Part shown: positions 22,087 to 33,262 of the stretch, one piece after another | Layout: every line of letters starts with the position of its first letter | Position numbering within the stretch: the first letter of the stretch is position 1 | From: Ischnura elegans | Lineage: Eukaryota; Arthropoda; Insecta; Odonata; Coenagrionidae | Assembly (NCBI RefSeq): GCF_921293095.1 | Contig: NC_060257.1 | Coordinates: 58,998,968 to 59,062,967 of the forward strand | Reading direction: 5' to 3' | DNA length: 64,000 nucleotides | Notes under the pieces: generated by a model | The model's input: only the letters and a program-made list of their open reading frames with translations | What the model was told of the DNA's origin: nothing | The model's database searches: none | Program-made: the position numbers and the translations under genes

Positions 22087-22314
22087 TACCCCGTTAACCT
22101 TCAAAATCTACTGTTTTCAGCGTGCCTTTGTCTCTGAAGTGCATTGATGAATCCAAGGGCGAATCCAGAATATTTTTCTGGGGCGTCGCACAAGGGTCTG
22201 ACAGTGAAACTATCTTCTCATATGTGGGATTCAAAACAGCATACAACAATTCATCAATGCACTTCAGAGACAAAAGCACGCTGAAAACAGTATATTTTGA
22301 AGGTTAACTGGGTA
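22087..22314. mobile_element. Foldback element with 60-bp arms
   Basis: 22093-22152 and 22249-22308 are inverted copies (GTTAACCTTCAAAAT...), extended by TACCC/GGGTA at the very ends. The ~95-bp centre is unique. Short mirrored frames on both strands are by-products of the palindrome, not genes. Confidence 0.75.
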
Positions 22315-23097
22315 AAAAGCAGGCGAATATAGTGCAATCGGCCGGCAAGGTTATGGCCACGATCTTTTGGGAATCGCACGTAATAATTTAAAACGATTTC
22401 TTGGAATAGGGGAAAACATCATGCATCGTAAAGCCGTTATTGGACGCGCATCTATCATGCATCGTTATTGGAATGGTTGAGCGAAGAAACCAAGGGAAAA
22501 CGTCCTTATTTAAAACGGAAAAAGATCCTCTCCAATCAAGGGAATTTTTGGGTGCCTTGTGAAATACTAAGATTTAAATAAATTCACCCAAAATAATTTG
22601 TTTTCCTTTCTTATTCCGAAGACCTATTTAACGACCCTATTATAATAAATGCAGTATCGCATAGTGTTTTCATATGCGCGAAGCACTGCTATTACTTTCA
22701 GAGCTTTATGACTTCCACGAAGGTAGTGCGTAAAGGAACGATCCTTTCTTCGCAAACCCAGAAGAAATACCGTTACTGTCCCCCTACGAGTCGCCGCAGT
22801 AAGAACTTTCCCATTGGCGATGATCATCCGCGAAGATGCGGGAATCCGCAAGGTAGCTGGGGACTATTCTCCGTCGGAGAAAGGCAAACTGGCGGATATG
22901 GCCTTACTCCCTAAAAAGGGGCGTGGTAGAGGAGGTCGCCCGTGATGAGGTGGGAAATTCGGTTCACTTCGATGATACGGTTCACCTGATTTGGTTCTCG
23001 GGAGTGATTCGTTCCATTAAATCGTTCGCAATGAACGGAAGCAATGGCAAATTACGATTCATGGGGTTGATAGCAATTTAATTAATGGTTTACATAC

Positions 23098-24150
23098 TAG
23101 GCCACGATGTAGAACACGTCTTTAGAAATATATTAGTAGAAAACCATATTGGAATTTGTTATAAACTTAATTCAATCGATAACATTTTTATCAAATAATG
23201 TAATAATTAAATACCTTTTCCTATGATATATCATAAAAATAATTTAAAATAAGATTATAAAGTTTAAGGAGAAGTTAGTTTTTTCACAAATAAAATGCTC
23301 AAATTTCATATTTTTTTAGTATTGCAATCCGACACCTTTTCATAATTTTTTCAGGCGAAAATTTTTTATTTTATCTCTGAAATAGATTTTTATTTTATAT
23401 ACTTGTGTAGTAGTACTTCTTAAAACAGGTAGTAAGCGGATACAATTTTTTACAGATTCCAGCCAATCATTAAAGTTTGTATAAAATAAACTTTATATTT
23501 CATTACCTTTCCCTATGAAGAACTATAAAAATAAGCTATTGTATGCATTTCTGTTTTACTTATTTTGTGAGATATCATTCCTTATGCTAACCGGTATAGA
23601 TAGTATTTATATTGGTTTGGGTCTCTAGAATTTAATAAGTAGAATAAGTAGATTATGGTAAATCATGATTCCGCTGATAATAGTAAAAAAAATAATAATT
23701 TACCCAATGATTTACTTGCATGGCCACGATACAGGACATGTCTTTAGAAATAAATTAGTAAAAAACAAATATAAAGTTAAGGGGAAGTTAATTTTTTCAT
23801 AAATTAAATATTCAAAATTCATATTTTATCAGTATTAAATTCTGATACGTTATCATAATTTTTTCAGGCAAAAATGTTTTCATTCTCCGTTTGAAAATGG
23901 ATATTCAGCGGATTGAAAAACGTTATAAACCTTATTTAATCGTTTATATTTTTATGAAATAATCAAAGAACTACCTTTCTCCATGTAAGACCGTAGAAAT
24001 AACTTTGAGGGGAAGTTATTTTTTTCATAAATTAATCGCTCAAAATATCTATTTTATCAGAATTAAAATCCGACAAGTTATCATTTTTCTTTCAGTCAAA
24101 AAGTTTTTATTTTATTTTTGAAAATAGGTAGCTATTTATTTTATACCCTT
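23098..24150 (+). repeat. Three diverged AT-rich direct repeats
   Basis: Units at about 23098-23420, 23718-23900 and 23995-24150 share 'GGCCACGAT', 'GTCTTTAGAAATA', 'AAGGGGAAGTTA' / 'AAGGAGAAGTTA' and 'TTTTTCAGGC(G/A)AAAA'. Each unit has lost different segments. No coding potential. Confidence 0.6.
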
Positions 24151-25500
24151 GTTTAGCAATATTTTTTCGAATTCGCTGTTTGGTAATATTTCTCTTATAC
24201 CTTTGTATTTATGTAGCAGTTTATTTTACAGATGTATGTAATTTTTTAATTTTCAAAATTAATTTTGGTGCAAGGGATATAGTTCGATTTTAATCAGTAT
24301 ACATTTTATATATATCTCTTACTTCACCGCTTAATGGTGATTATGTGATGCAGCCTTACAGATTTCGATAAAAAACAGGAAATGAAAATTTATTCATGAA
24401 AGGGCGTGATCTTGGAAGGTAGGGTAGATCGAATGAAAACCCACCTCTACGGACAAGTGAGTGAAATATATCACGAATCTTGGAATTATTTATTATATTT
24501 CCGAACATCTTACTGATTAAATTACACTTCTCGTGTTGAAGTTGTTTTATTGATGGAAATACTTTATTCTTTTCATTTTTAATGAAAACTTGTTTTTTTT
24601 TAGATTATGTTTTTAATCAATAGAAATATTATTCTCCCCATGCTATTTCATAAAATTGAGGCCTAGAAGGCTACAAAATACTTTTTCAATAAAAAGTGCG
24701 GAAAAAAACAAAAACGATGGAAGACGTGCAAAGTCATTTTGTAAAAAAACGTTAAAATTATACGAAGTAGGAGTGTTTCAATTAATTTCAGGATACTAAA
24801 CCCTTCATTGGCTATCTCATATGGAAGACGTATTTATACATCCCCACATAGAATATTAGTGTTCAGTGTGCTACTCCCTTAAATGCAGCCTGGAGGTACT
24901 TCAGCACGAAGTATTCTTAACCATTTACACTCCAATTAAACTAATTTAATAAATTATTATTAGTTGTCATTTAGGAACAGAATTATAAAAAAATCATGAA
25001 AATTATATTTCGTATATGTGATTACTTTTATAGCTTTTGTTATGTAAATAAAATATGGAAGTATTTATTGTAAAGTGATCGCATGACTTGTGTATACATT
25101 GGTCGTTAAGTAATCATTTTCACAATTGTTTATTTTCAACACCTATGTAGTAAGCTTGCGGTTTATTCGATATTTTCCCACACTCGCTCTCGGGTAACAA
25201 TTGCTCATTTTTTTCAAAAGATATCCATTACGTTGTTAAAATTAGTTTTTTGGTCAAGTAGGTACATATATTTGTTTTTCAAGCAATAGCAAAACTTTGT
25301 GTCGTGATTCCATTTGAGAACATGCTTGAAAATGAATTTAACATTTTGGTTGTGGTTTTCTTTCATAATGTCTCTTTATTAGTTGTACAATAAATAGGAT
25401 AAGTAAAAAAAATTTAAAAATCAGTTTGTAAGTTAGTTCGGTGTTCAAAAGGTTAAGCAATTCCCCTTCGTTTTGTCTTCTTAAGAAATGATCTAGTTTT
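24150..25500. other. AT-rich DNA upstream of the DUF4773 gene, no gene
   Basis: Nothing recognisable beyond simple AT-rich sequence and homopolymer runs. Confidence 0.4.
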
Positions 25501-25944
25501 TCTTACTTCAAAATTTTACCCGCTTCTATTTTTTTGTTGTACTATGGCGACCACCTATGAGCATCAGTCAATTGATTTTCATTCCAATTTTTTCCTGTCT
25601 ATTTTTCGTGTTATTTTTCTTTTCCTCCCCGCCCCCCCCGTTTGTTTTTTTTCGAGTTTTTTTTTTATAAAAAGGCAAGTCCATTACTTCTTCCTCATTC
25701 CTCGATTTCTTCTTTTTCGATGAAAATAATCAATTTTCAAGTTCGTCCCTTTATTAACTGCTTATGAGTGCGTCAACCGTTCCATTCAAAAACCTATAAA
25801 AAATTTCTGCTTCATTTTTTGTTTCCTTTCATCCGGTTAGTTCCTTCCTGCATTTTTTTTCCCTGTTGAGGGTTTTTTTGAGAAAAAGAATTAATCCGTC
25901 TTCCAATCCTTTACCAACTTACAATCATATGTGGATTGCGATTC

Positions 25945-26080
25945 GGGATTTCCACCGGGTCAGGTTCTCCATGACGGCCGACGTTTTGATGAATGAAACG
26001 TCATCAGTGCATGACGATGGACGTTCATCGAAACGTCGACCTTGATGGAGGACATGACCCAGTGGAAATCCCGAATAACC
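25945..26080. repeat. Palindromic Penelope-LTR-like segment
   Basis: 'CGGGATTTCCAC(T/C)GGGTCA' near 25950 recurs inverted near 26050-26080. The centre contains GACGATGGACGTTCATCGAAAC, written here as two halves GACGATGGACG and TTCATCGAAAC. The arm 'CCGGGTCAGG(T/A)(C/T)CTCCAT' is shared with 51495-51515 at the end of the Penelope-like element. About 0.85 kb upstream of the DUF4773 start codon. Confidence 0.5.
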
Positions 26081-26099
26081 CGCCACAATACAATACGCC

Positions 26100-26598
26100 G
26101 GGATCAGGGGCGGTCTGGGGTGATTGGGGATCCACGGCTGGGGCTTTCTGGAAAACTTTTGGAAATTCCATGCACGGAAATGGATTTTGACGCTATTCTG
26201 GCTCTTGATAACTAGATAAAATTTAATAAAAATGATCAATTTCGTATAAAAAATACTACGCATAAAAAGTGATAACGTTTCGTGGTTCCATTACCCATTT
26301 TGTGAATTTCATCCTTGAAACTGCCCTGAAATCCAAAAAGAAACTCTAAAATAACCCTCTCAAAAAAGCATCACAATCTCTTTTATCTTTTGACACCTAT
26401 ATTTAATTTAGTTTTTAGTATAATGTTTTTACACTGAGTATGCTGTGAATAAATTCACTAATAAAAACGCAAAATTCAATATTTGACAAAAAACATCGGT
26501 TCAGGTTATCTCAATCTTTTATTACACCTTTCAAATACGCTTTATGATAAACAAGGGCGTTATAGGTCCCCCCTGAGCTCGGGGCTCTCGTTGATTGC
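26100..26598. other. Upstream region of DUF4773 gene
   Basis: AT-rich, non-repetitive as far as I can see, with no gene. It becomes GC-rich at about 26560, leading into the promoter. Confidence 0.4.
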
Positions 26599-26902
26599 CG
26601 AACGAACCGTTCAATTAGAACGATTCGTTCGCTTGACGTCGCGGCTCTGATTGTAGGCGTGGCCGCGGATTGGTGTTGAGGACCCATCCTTCTCTCTCTC
26701 TCTTCTTTCTCTTTCCGCTCACAAGTGGGTCATCGGAGACGGGGATGAGTGGGAGGGGGGTGGTGGTGATGATGTTGCCCCGCATGGCGAGTAGGGGTTG
26801 TCCCGGCAGACGGCCTAAGCTTTTCCCGCCGGCCACTCTCCCAACAGCCTCCGTTCCCGCCTTCTTGTGTTCCCGCGCATCTTCGTGTCTTCGCCGCCCG
26901 CG
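26560..26902 (+). promoter_or_regulatory. CpG-rich promoter/5'UTR of the DUF4773 gene
   Basis: A GC- and CpG-rich island in an AT-rich region, ending at the start codon. Visible motifs: a 14-bp inverted repeat CGAACGAACCGTTC / GAACGATTCGTTCG (26599-26631, one mismatch); TGACGTCG at 26634 (CRE-like); AGGCGTGGCC at 26655 (Sp/KLF-like); reverse CCAAT (ATTGG) at 26669; and a CT-tract at 26687-26712. No TATA box is evident. The transcription start is not determined; motif functions are inferred from sequence only. Confidence 0.45.
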
Positions 26903-26996
26903 ATGGCCGCTCCGCCGCCGCCAAAGGTCCTCCTCTTCGCCGGCGTCCTGCTAGCGGCGTTCCTGGTAGCGCCCTCCGACTCTGCCGGCATCTTGG
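26903..26996 (+). CDS. DUF4773 secreted protein, exon 1 (signal peptide)
   Basis: The ATG at 26903 opens a 31-codon exon, MAAPPPPKVLLFAGVLLAAF then LVAPSDSAGIL, a classic signal peptide with cleavage predicted after SDSA. It ends at TTGG|GTGAGC, phase 1. An upstream in-frame ATG at 26867 would add MFPRIFVSSPPA; the internal ATG is preferred because it puts the hydrophobic core at the right distance from the N-terminus. Joining to exon 2 creates GAT (Asp-32) and keeps the frame. The complete protein is 279 residues over four exons; the exon 2-4 entries describe the domain. The protein should enter the secretory pathway. The family's molecular function is not established. Confidence 0.85.
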
Positions 26997-29009
26997 GTGA
27001 GCCACCAAAGGGGAGATGTTTTGTGGAGAAAAAAAACATCGTGTTCAATTCTGCTTCGTTAGAAACGACCCATTTTTTCGTATTCCAAAAAGTTCGTACG
27101 GTATTATTTTTTTTTTGCTCCGAACGGCCACCTATGGTTATCAACCGGTTCGTTTCCATTCAAATTTTTTCGTGTTTTTGTTTTTTTTCGAGTTTTTTTT
27201 CTTTTCTGTTTTCTTTTAACAAAAAGGCAAGTCCTCCTTCCACGTATTCTTCCTTTTCGTTAAAACAATCCATGTTTTAATCTCACCCCTTTATTTACTG
27301 CACAGACTACTTATGAGTATCATTTTCGCATTCCAAAACGCTCGTCCGCTATTATTATTTTTTTTTTACTACGAACGGCCACCTAAGGTTATCAACCGGT
27401 TCGTTTCCATCCGAATTTTTTCGTGCCCTTATTTTTTTCGTGTTTACTTTCGTGTTTTTTCAAACAAAATTGTCTTCTTTTCTTCTTCCCCACCCTCGTT
27501 TTCTTCTTCTTCGCCAGACACAATCCATGTTTTAAGCTTGTCCCTTTAATATCTGCACCAACTGCTACTGAATGTCAACAGGTTCTTTTCCATCCGAATT
27601 TTTTCGATTTTATGTGTTTTCTTGTATTTTGCTATTTTTTCCTGTTTTTTTAAACACAAAAAAGCAAGTCATCCTCTTCTTCTTCCTTCCTCGTAGTTTT
27701 CTTCTTCGGTAGAAACAATCAACTTTTTTCGAATTCCACAAGCTTTTCCACCTTTATTTTTTGTTATGCTCTGGCGACGACAGATGGGTATCATTCAATT
27801 TTCCATTCCAATTTTTTTTCCTTTTTATTTTTCGTGGTTTTATTCTTTATTCTTTTGTATTTTTGTGTTTTTAATATAAAAGGCAAGTCTTCTTCTCACT
27901 CCTTCCTGGTTTTCTTCTTCTTCATTGGACACAATCCATGCTTTAAAGCTCCTACCAATATTGACTGCACCGAATGCTTATGAGTGTCAACCGGTTCTTT
28001 CCGTTCGAACGTTTTCTAATACAATTTTTTTGTTTAATTTTTAAATCTTAAATTCTGTGTTTTCCATAATATGCAATTTCCCTTCTTCGTTTTCTTCTTC
28101 TTCGTAAGAAAACAATATTTTTTCCCATCACAATTTCCACTTCATTTTTTATACTTTCGCGACCGCTTATTGGTGTCACCCGGTTTGTTTCCATTCAAAC
28201 TTTTTTCTGTGGCATGTATGTCGTGTCTTTGTAAAATAGCCATTTCTCATCATCTTCCTTTTCCTTCCTCTCTTCTCCTTCTTGTTCTTTTTCCTTGGAA
28301 ACAGACAATTTTTCATAAATCATTACCTCGCCAGCATTTTATTTTTTCTCCATCCCCCAACGGGTGGCAACCGGTTCATTCCACACCGGATGTTTTTTTG
28401 CATTAAAAAAATAATTGTTCGTGTTTATTCAATCAAGCAATGTCTTCTCTTTATCTTCTGTACTCGGTTCTTCTTCTTTTGAAATGATCCATTTTTTTCG
28501 CATACTGAAAGCTCGACCCTTATGACAGACTCCGCCAACTGCTTTTGGGCGTTATCTGGTGCGCGCCTTCACTACTTAACACCCCATTCGTCCACCCACT
28601 AGTTTTTTCTGTCTTGCGTTCTTTTAAAGAGGAAAATCAAATTCTCTACTGTTCATTTACCACCTTACACTTAAAACTTTACTTATATGTCATGATGTAT
28701 GCCTCCATAAGTTTCCGAAAAAAAATTCTATTACTCCTATTATTCCTTTTATGCATTCATCCTGGCCACTAATCGTTACGTGCTTGGTTTAAAATATTTA
28801 AATAACTTGATAAGTACAAAATCGTCTGAGAACCGAACTACATTTCGATTGTCACTGAATTGCCTTACTTATGAAATTATTACGATAATTATTTTACGAG
28901 AAAATCGGCTGAAACCTATAAGATTACAATAAAGCCATAGGAAAAAACCTTTCGGTTTGATCTGAATTATGTATCACGCTTATTTAGTTGGCCGGCTGGG
29001 TATAGTGTA

Positions 29010-29340
29010 CATAAAGCTGGAGACCTGGAGGCTGCGCGCTAGGCTTAGATTGCTTGAACAATTGAGAATGGGTCTCTTTAAGAGCGATACGGAGAATATA
29101 TTATTAGAGCCACACTATATATCCAAGTCCGACAGAAGCGATAAATCAAGAGAGATATTTAGCCGAACGGATAGATATGGGAATTCGTTTTTCACCCAAA
29201 CCATAAGGGACTTAAATAAATGGCATTCCTAATTTCTTTAGAGCATTTCCCTTTTATGTGTAAATGGTTGGTGTCCTAACACCCCCTGCCACACGCCTTT
29301 TAGGCGGCTTGTGGGGTAGTATGTAAAGTAGATGTAAAGA
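29010..29340 (+). mobile_element. Non-LTR family 1 tail, best-preserved C-terminus
   Basis: The frame 28969-29232 contains LRLLEQLRMGLFKSDTENIL and SRTDRYGNSFFTQTIRDLN, the C-terminal part of the family 1 reverse transcriptase protein. It continues into the 3' end ACACCCCCTGCCACACGCC TTTTA GGCGG and a GATGTA-rich tail. The 3'-terminal CGCC-TTTTA-GGCG hairpin is conserved across copies. 5'-truncated. Confidence 0.75.
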
Positions 29341-29689
29341 TGATAATGAAGAAAAAATGACCAGTTACTCCGTGCATGTTTACTTTTGGCTGGGTTTCGC
29401 TGACCCCTTTACCAAACATGCCTTTGCATGACGAAGCCGCCAAAAGGGTCGGTGAAAGCTCGCAGAAAAATAAATTTATGGAGTGTAACCGAGAGTGCTA
29501 AACTATCAGAGAAAACGTGAGGAAAACGTGGGAAAACAGAGAAGAAATGGGACGATTCCACGGAGGAAGCATTTTACAGAGTAAATATGATGCACGTTGG
29601 ACGAAGCAAGAAAGAAGTGACCGTAGTTTAGCGCAGGCGAAGAGAACTTATAGTAAAAAGAAAATTCTGAGAATGCAAGCTTAGAATTA

Positions 29690-31090
29690 ACAATGTTTGG
29701 TTAAAATCAAAATATTAACAATGTTTATCTTTTATTGATTTTTCATTTTGTGATGTTTAGTTCGCATCAGCGAATTTAATGATTATTTTCATTTTTTTCA
29801 TTATTTGCAATTTGAAATTAAGTAAATATCAATAATTAAAAACGAGTGATTTGAAGGTCGTCACGAGTTGACTGGAGACATGAACATTTTTAAATTTAAA
29901 ATATAAATTTTCATTATTATTTTTTCCATTCTAAATGTTGTTCTTTTTTATTTTATTAATCAACTGTTAACAATGCTTGATTATTTTTTTATATTTGACA
30001 GTTAATTCGAATCAGCAAACTTAATGAATATTATTTTTTGTATTTTTTTCTCTTCTTATCTTGACCTTGTTTAATATAAGTTACAATATTTCCTGGGGTT
30101 TAGGTCAATGCAAAACAAGTTATAGCCAACGATTCGATTTATTTTAAATGATGATGATGAAACTGGTGATCATTTAAAATAAATCCAAACGTTGGCTATA
30201 ACTTGTTTTACATTGACCTAAACTCCAGGAAATATTGTAACTTATTATTTTTTGGCGATTTGAAGTTAAGAAAATAGCAATAATTAAAAACCAATGTTTT
30301 GAAGGAGGTCATAACGTAGAAAAGACTCATAGAAACAATTTATTAAAGCCTGAGTCATTCAATAATTATATATGGACCATACATGCTGTATCTGTTGATG
30401 ATTAGACATGCACAGTCCCATACGCTACAGCCAAGAAATGATTATGTTTCCCGTCTCTTGATTCCAATAATTATTAATTTCAACCCCCTTAAATAAGTAG
30501 CCACGTGCCAGACTAAAATTAATGAATTTGGAATTTCCGAGCCAAGGGTTGGCTCTACGTCCTTGAAAATGAAACGCTGACGTTGAAACCGATCGTGGTA
30601 ATGAAAAAGCTGCATGAAAAGAAAGAAAAATATTCAAAAACCAAAATTATCAATCAACAAAGGTATCAAAATTTTATGATTTCATTATTTTTTCAAATAT
30701 GAAGGTAAGGACAGATCAATAGTGTATAGGCATTTGGTCTCTGATAAAATTAGTTTTGTTTTTTTTTTCCCTGATTTCGAGGGCCTCCCAAATAATTCTC
30801 GTTCGAATTCAACAACTTTTTATTTAACTTTTCAGACTGCTCTCATTTATTGTATGATCTTCTATAAGGACTCTCTGAATATTCTCAAGCATATAAAAAA
30901 CCAACCCCTTTACAGGTCATAAGACACAGAGAAGACTCATAGACGAGTAATTAGTTGCGGCAGTGAGTTTGTAGTTGGGATGTCCGTCAATTACAGAATT
31001 ATTATTTTTTCAAATATGTAGGTAAGGATTGATTAATGGTTCATATTTGTCTTGTGCTAAGATTATTTTGTTTGTTTTTTTCTTTTAATA
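29690..31090 (+). repeat. Diverged tandem repeats interrupted by a foldback element
   Basis: 'TTCG(C/A)ATCAGC(G/A)AA' occurs at about 29760 and 30007. 'AAATA(T/G)CAATAATTAAAAAC' occurs near 29825 and 30271. 'GGTCATAA...AGACTCATAGA' occurs near 30310 and 30917. 'TTTTTTCAAATATG(A/T)AGGTAAGGA' occurs near 30690 and 31010. Together these mark several degenerate direct copies. No coding. Confidence 0.55.
30029..30254. mobile_element. 202-bp foldback with 12-bp direct-repeat flanks
   Basis: The insert 30041-30242 is a near-complete palindrome (arms contain GTTTAGGTCAATG and CAAGTTATAGCCAACG). It is flanked on both sides by TATTATTTTTTG (30029-30040 and 30243-30254). It interrupts a unit whose intact form is at 29790-29850. 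The related fragment is at 12995-13125. The long TSD fits retro-type (Penelope LTR) insertion rather than a small DNA transposon. Confidence 0.7.
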
Positions 31091-31254
31091 AGTCTGACTA
31101 ACCAAGATCGTACGGGTGAAGAATTGAATAACTCTACGACAATACTGAATACAAATACTACAAATAATGAATAGTGGGTATGATAGAAGAAACATGCAGA
31201 AGACACAATTTCTCGTAAACTTAAATCTTTGGCAACCAAAGGGGTCCCACATTT

Positions 31255-32420
31255 AGATTCTACCCTGCAAGCCGCCTAAAAAGGCGTGTGGCAAGGGGAT
31301 TTAGGACTCCGTTTATGCATAAAAATCAAATGCTCAAACAAAATTTCTACTAGAATTTATATAAGTCCTTAATGGTTCGGGGAAAAAATTCGCACATCTA
31401 TCGGTTCGGCAAAATATCTCTCTCAATTTATCGCTTCTGTCTGACCTGGAAATATATCTGGGGCTCTAATATGATGTTCTCCGTGTCGCTCTTAAAGATA
31501 TGTATTCCAAATTGCTCAAGCAATCTGAGCCTAGAGCGCAGCCTCCGTGTCTCTAGCAGCTCTCAGCCTAATAGGGTGGTTACCTATTATTTTTTTATTG
31601 CCTAAATCGAAAGATTATCCTGGAGTACGCATTTCACGCTTTCAGATTTTTAAATGACGATATCTATTTTTCGCTATTAATTGAAAAGTGAAAAATTTCA
31701 AGCGCGCGAAAACGCGATGGCTAAGTATGAATGCTGGGAAAAGCCCGTCTGACGTCATTCTGGACCCCGCTTTCACCGTGTGAGGTGACCTTCGGGCGAG
31801 GATATTGTGCGCCACTGCGATGCTGGAGGTAGCGCTTGGCTTAAATAAGGATCCTTATCAAACGACAGAAGCTTTCCGACCATAGGCAGTTTTAATAGGT
31901 GATTATTAAGAGATGTTTCCCTGAAGTCTGTGCATCATGCTTGCATTGGTAATGTCAGACGATGTAAAACTCCCATCTACTCGTATAGATACTAGGTCCC
32001 TGTGACGTCACGTGGAGTGGCATCGCATGGGCGCCAATCAGGCCTTGTTCAAATGCAGTTATAATTGACCATTGCCATTCGTCTAAACTGGGAATTCTAA
32101 AACCAAATAATTTTTATATTATGAATACACTAATGGTGGGTAGCGAATCGCATTCAATGCCTTCCGTTTTCTTTGATGAAGGAAACTACCCTATTCGCTT
32201 AGCATCTGAGCAACGCTGTCTGTACGCCTCCAGCAGTTTTTTTTTGCGAATCCCGCAGCTTTCCTTATTATTTTATTCAGTTCACGGATTACGTATTCCT
32301 GAAACAGATCCCATATATTTGCTGCATATTTACGGTGTGGCCGCACGAATGCGAAATAGCGCATTTTTCGTCCGAAAATCTTCCCACAATACCCTTTACA
32401 GTATTCAAACAAAATATCCA
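31255..32420 (-). pseudogene. Non-LTR family 1 RT fragment split by a TIR element
   Basis: The minus strand reads from 32420: YCGKIFGRKMRYFAFVRPHR and TDSVAQMLSE, then the 626-bp element 31570-32195. On the far side it continues with RLRAARDTEAAL-type sequence, LLEQFGIHIFKSDTENI and the 3' end GGCGTGTGGCAAGGGG. FVRPH.KYAA..WD is a standard block of Jockey/CR1 reverse transcriptases. The two halves join in order, so the TIR element inserted after the retrotransposon. Confidence 0.7.
31570..32195 (+). mobile_element. 'AATAGGGTGGTTACC' TIR element, full copy
   Basis: Left end AATAGGGTGGTTACC, right end GGAAACTACCCTATT; 626 bp, non-coding. Landmarks: 'GAAAGATTAT', 'GGAGTACGCATTTCACGC', 'CAAGCGCGCGAAAACG', 'GACGTCACGTGGAGTGGC', 'GCATGGGCGCCAATC'. 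Other copies: 43384-43875 (right-truncated), 44094-44757 (full length) and 22000-22075. I do not see a clear TSD. Confidence 0.75.
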
Positions 32421-32830
32421 GTCGAATGACGTCCTCATGCTCCTTTAATCTCGTTCTAATGGCTCTGCCTGTTTCTCCAACGTATACCTTTACGCACGTT
32501 TGGCTACTAAATTTATAAACTCCGTTTCTATCTCATTTTCTTCCTTTATGCTTCAAATAACGTAACTGAGTTGTCTCCGTGGTTTAAGTTCATTCTGTTC
32601 TTACCTCGTTTTTTTGTGAAATTATAGCCAATTCATCGGTGGCTCCCTAAATTTATAGCATGTTTGATCTCAGCGGTCGGTACCTTACCATATTATACCA
32701 AGTTTGGTATAGTGTTTATAATAATAGTCAATGTGATACTGTTGAAATCTCTCAAACCCTGAAGATGGAAAATAAGTTTTCGAAACTTTGGCGAGAGGGC
32801 TGATATGTTTTGTCAGTGGACTTAGCGAGT
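32420..32830 (-). pseudogene. Penelope-like element fragment, GIY-YIG endonuclease piece
   Basis: Minus strand about 32530-32420 reads GVYKFSS...VKVYVGETGR and AIRTRLKEHEDVIRLD, the GIY-YIG nuclease signature found in Penelope-like retroelements (compare 51631-52032). At 32757-32790 on the plus strand, CTGAAGATGG...TTTTCGAAAC resembles the hammerhead-like motif near other Penelope sequences. Only fragments remain; no RT is seen here. Confidence 0.6.
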
Positions 32831-33028
32831 GGACTTAACGAGAGGTCCCCGAAGAAGTCTTCCTGGGCACAAACCAGTCACGGCAGAGTCGCTGGAAAAA
32901 TACGAATACAGTAGAAGCCTAAGGGTGGTACTTTAAAGAATTTTAATTGGTTGTGCAAATATGCTCATTAAATTTCTTAAAAAAATAATTGCATTACTTT
33001 CGAATGCACCCTGTATTCTCAACTGTAA

Positions 33029-33262
33029 AGGCCGTTTTACACGGGGCACTTACTTGCACAATGTGACGTGTGTACGAAGGCGCAGTCAAAATTGCGTCGT
33101 TTAAAGCGGTGTAATGTTAGAACACAGGCGAGAATGCGTGGACGTGGGATGGAAAAATAGCCCCTGTTCTAATGTCGTTCATGCATTCGCGCAATTCCAC
33201 GCCATTTTAGAAATTAATGCAGATCTAACCTGCGCAATTCCGTGCCCCGTGTAAAACGGCCT
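33029..33262. mobile_element. 'AGGCCGTTTTACACGGGGCA' MITE, single copy
   Basis: TIRs AGGCCGTTTTACACGGGGCA and TGCCCCGTGTAAAACGGCCT; 234 bp, non-coding. Copies form a nested palindrome at 62535-63179. A partial end lies at about 12023. Confidence 0.8.

Larger units (their letters stand above)
25510..28560 (+). repeat. Diverged pyrimidine-rich tandem array surrounding exon 1
   Basis: Units of roughly 170-290 bp recur at about 25540-25800, 27045-27300, 27325-27560, 27560-27730, 27730-27970, 27970-28120 and 28120-28530. Each contains, with variation, a T-tract, 'GACCACCTATG' / 'GGCCACCTATGG', 'ATCAACCGGTTCGTTTCCAT', 'AAAAAGGCAAGTC', a CTT-rich tract and 'CAATCCATGTTTTAA'. The promoter and first exon (about 25925-27000) sit between the first unit and the rest. 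Several translated frames here are Phe/Ser-rich artefacts. Confidence 0.65.

Noticed and set aside
26615-27159. Antisense frames over the first exon of the DUF4773 gene
   Set aside because: Shadows of a GC-rich coding exon and promoter; low-complexity Arg/Pro peptides without motifs.
27000-28780. Series of Phe-rich open frames suggesting membrane proteins
   Set aside because: They are translations of T-rich tandem units, with many frames open in parallel and no starts or splice signals in common.
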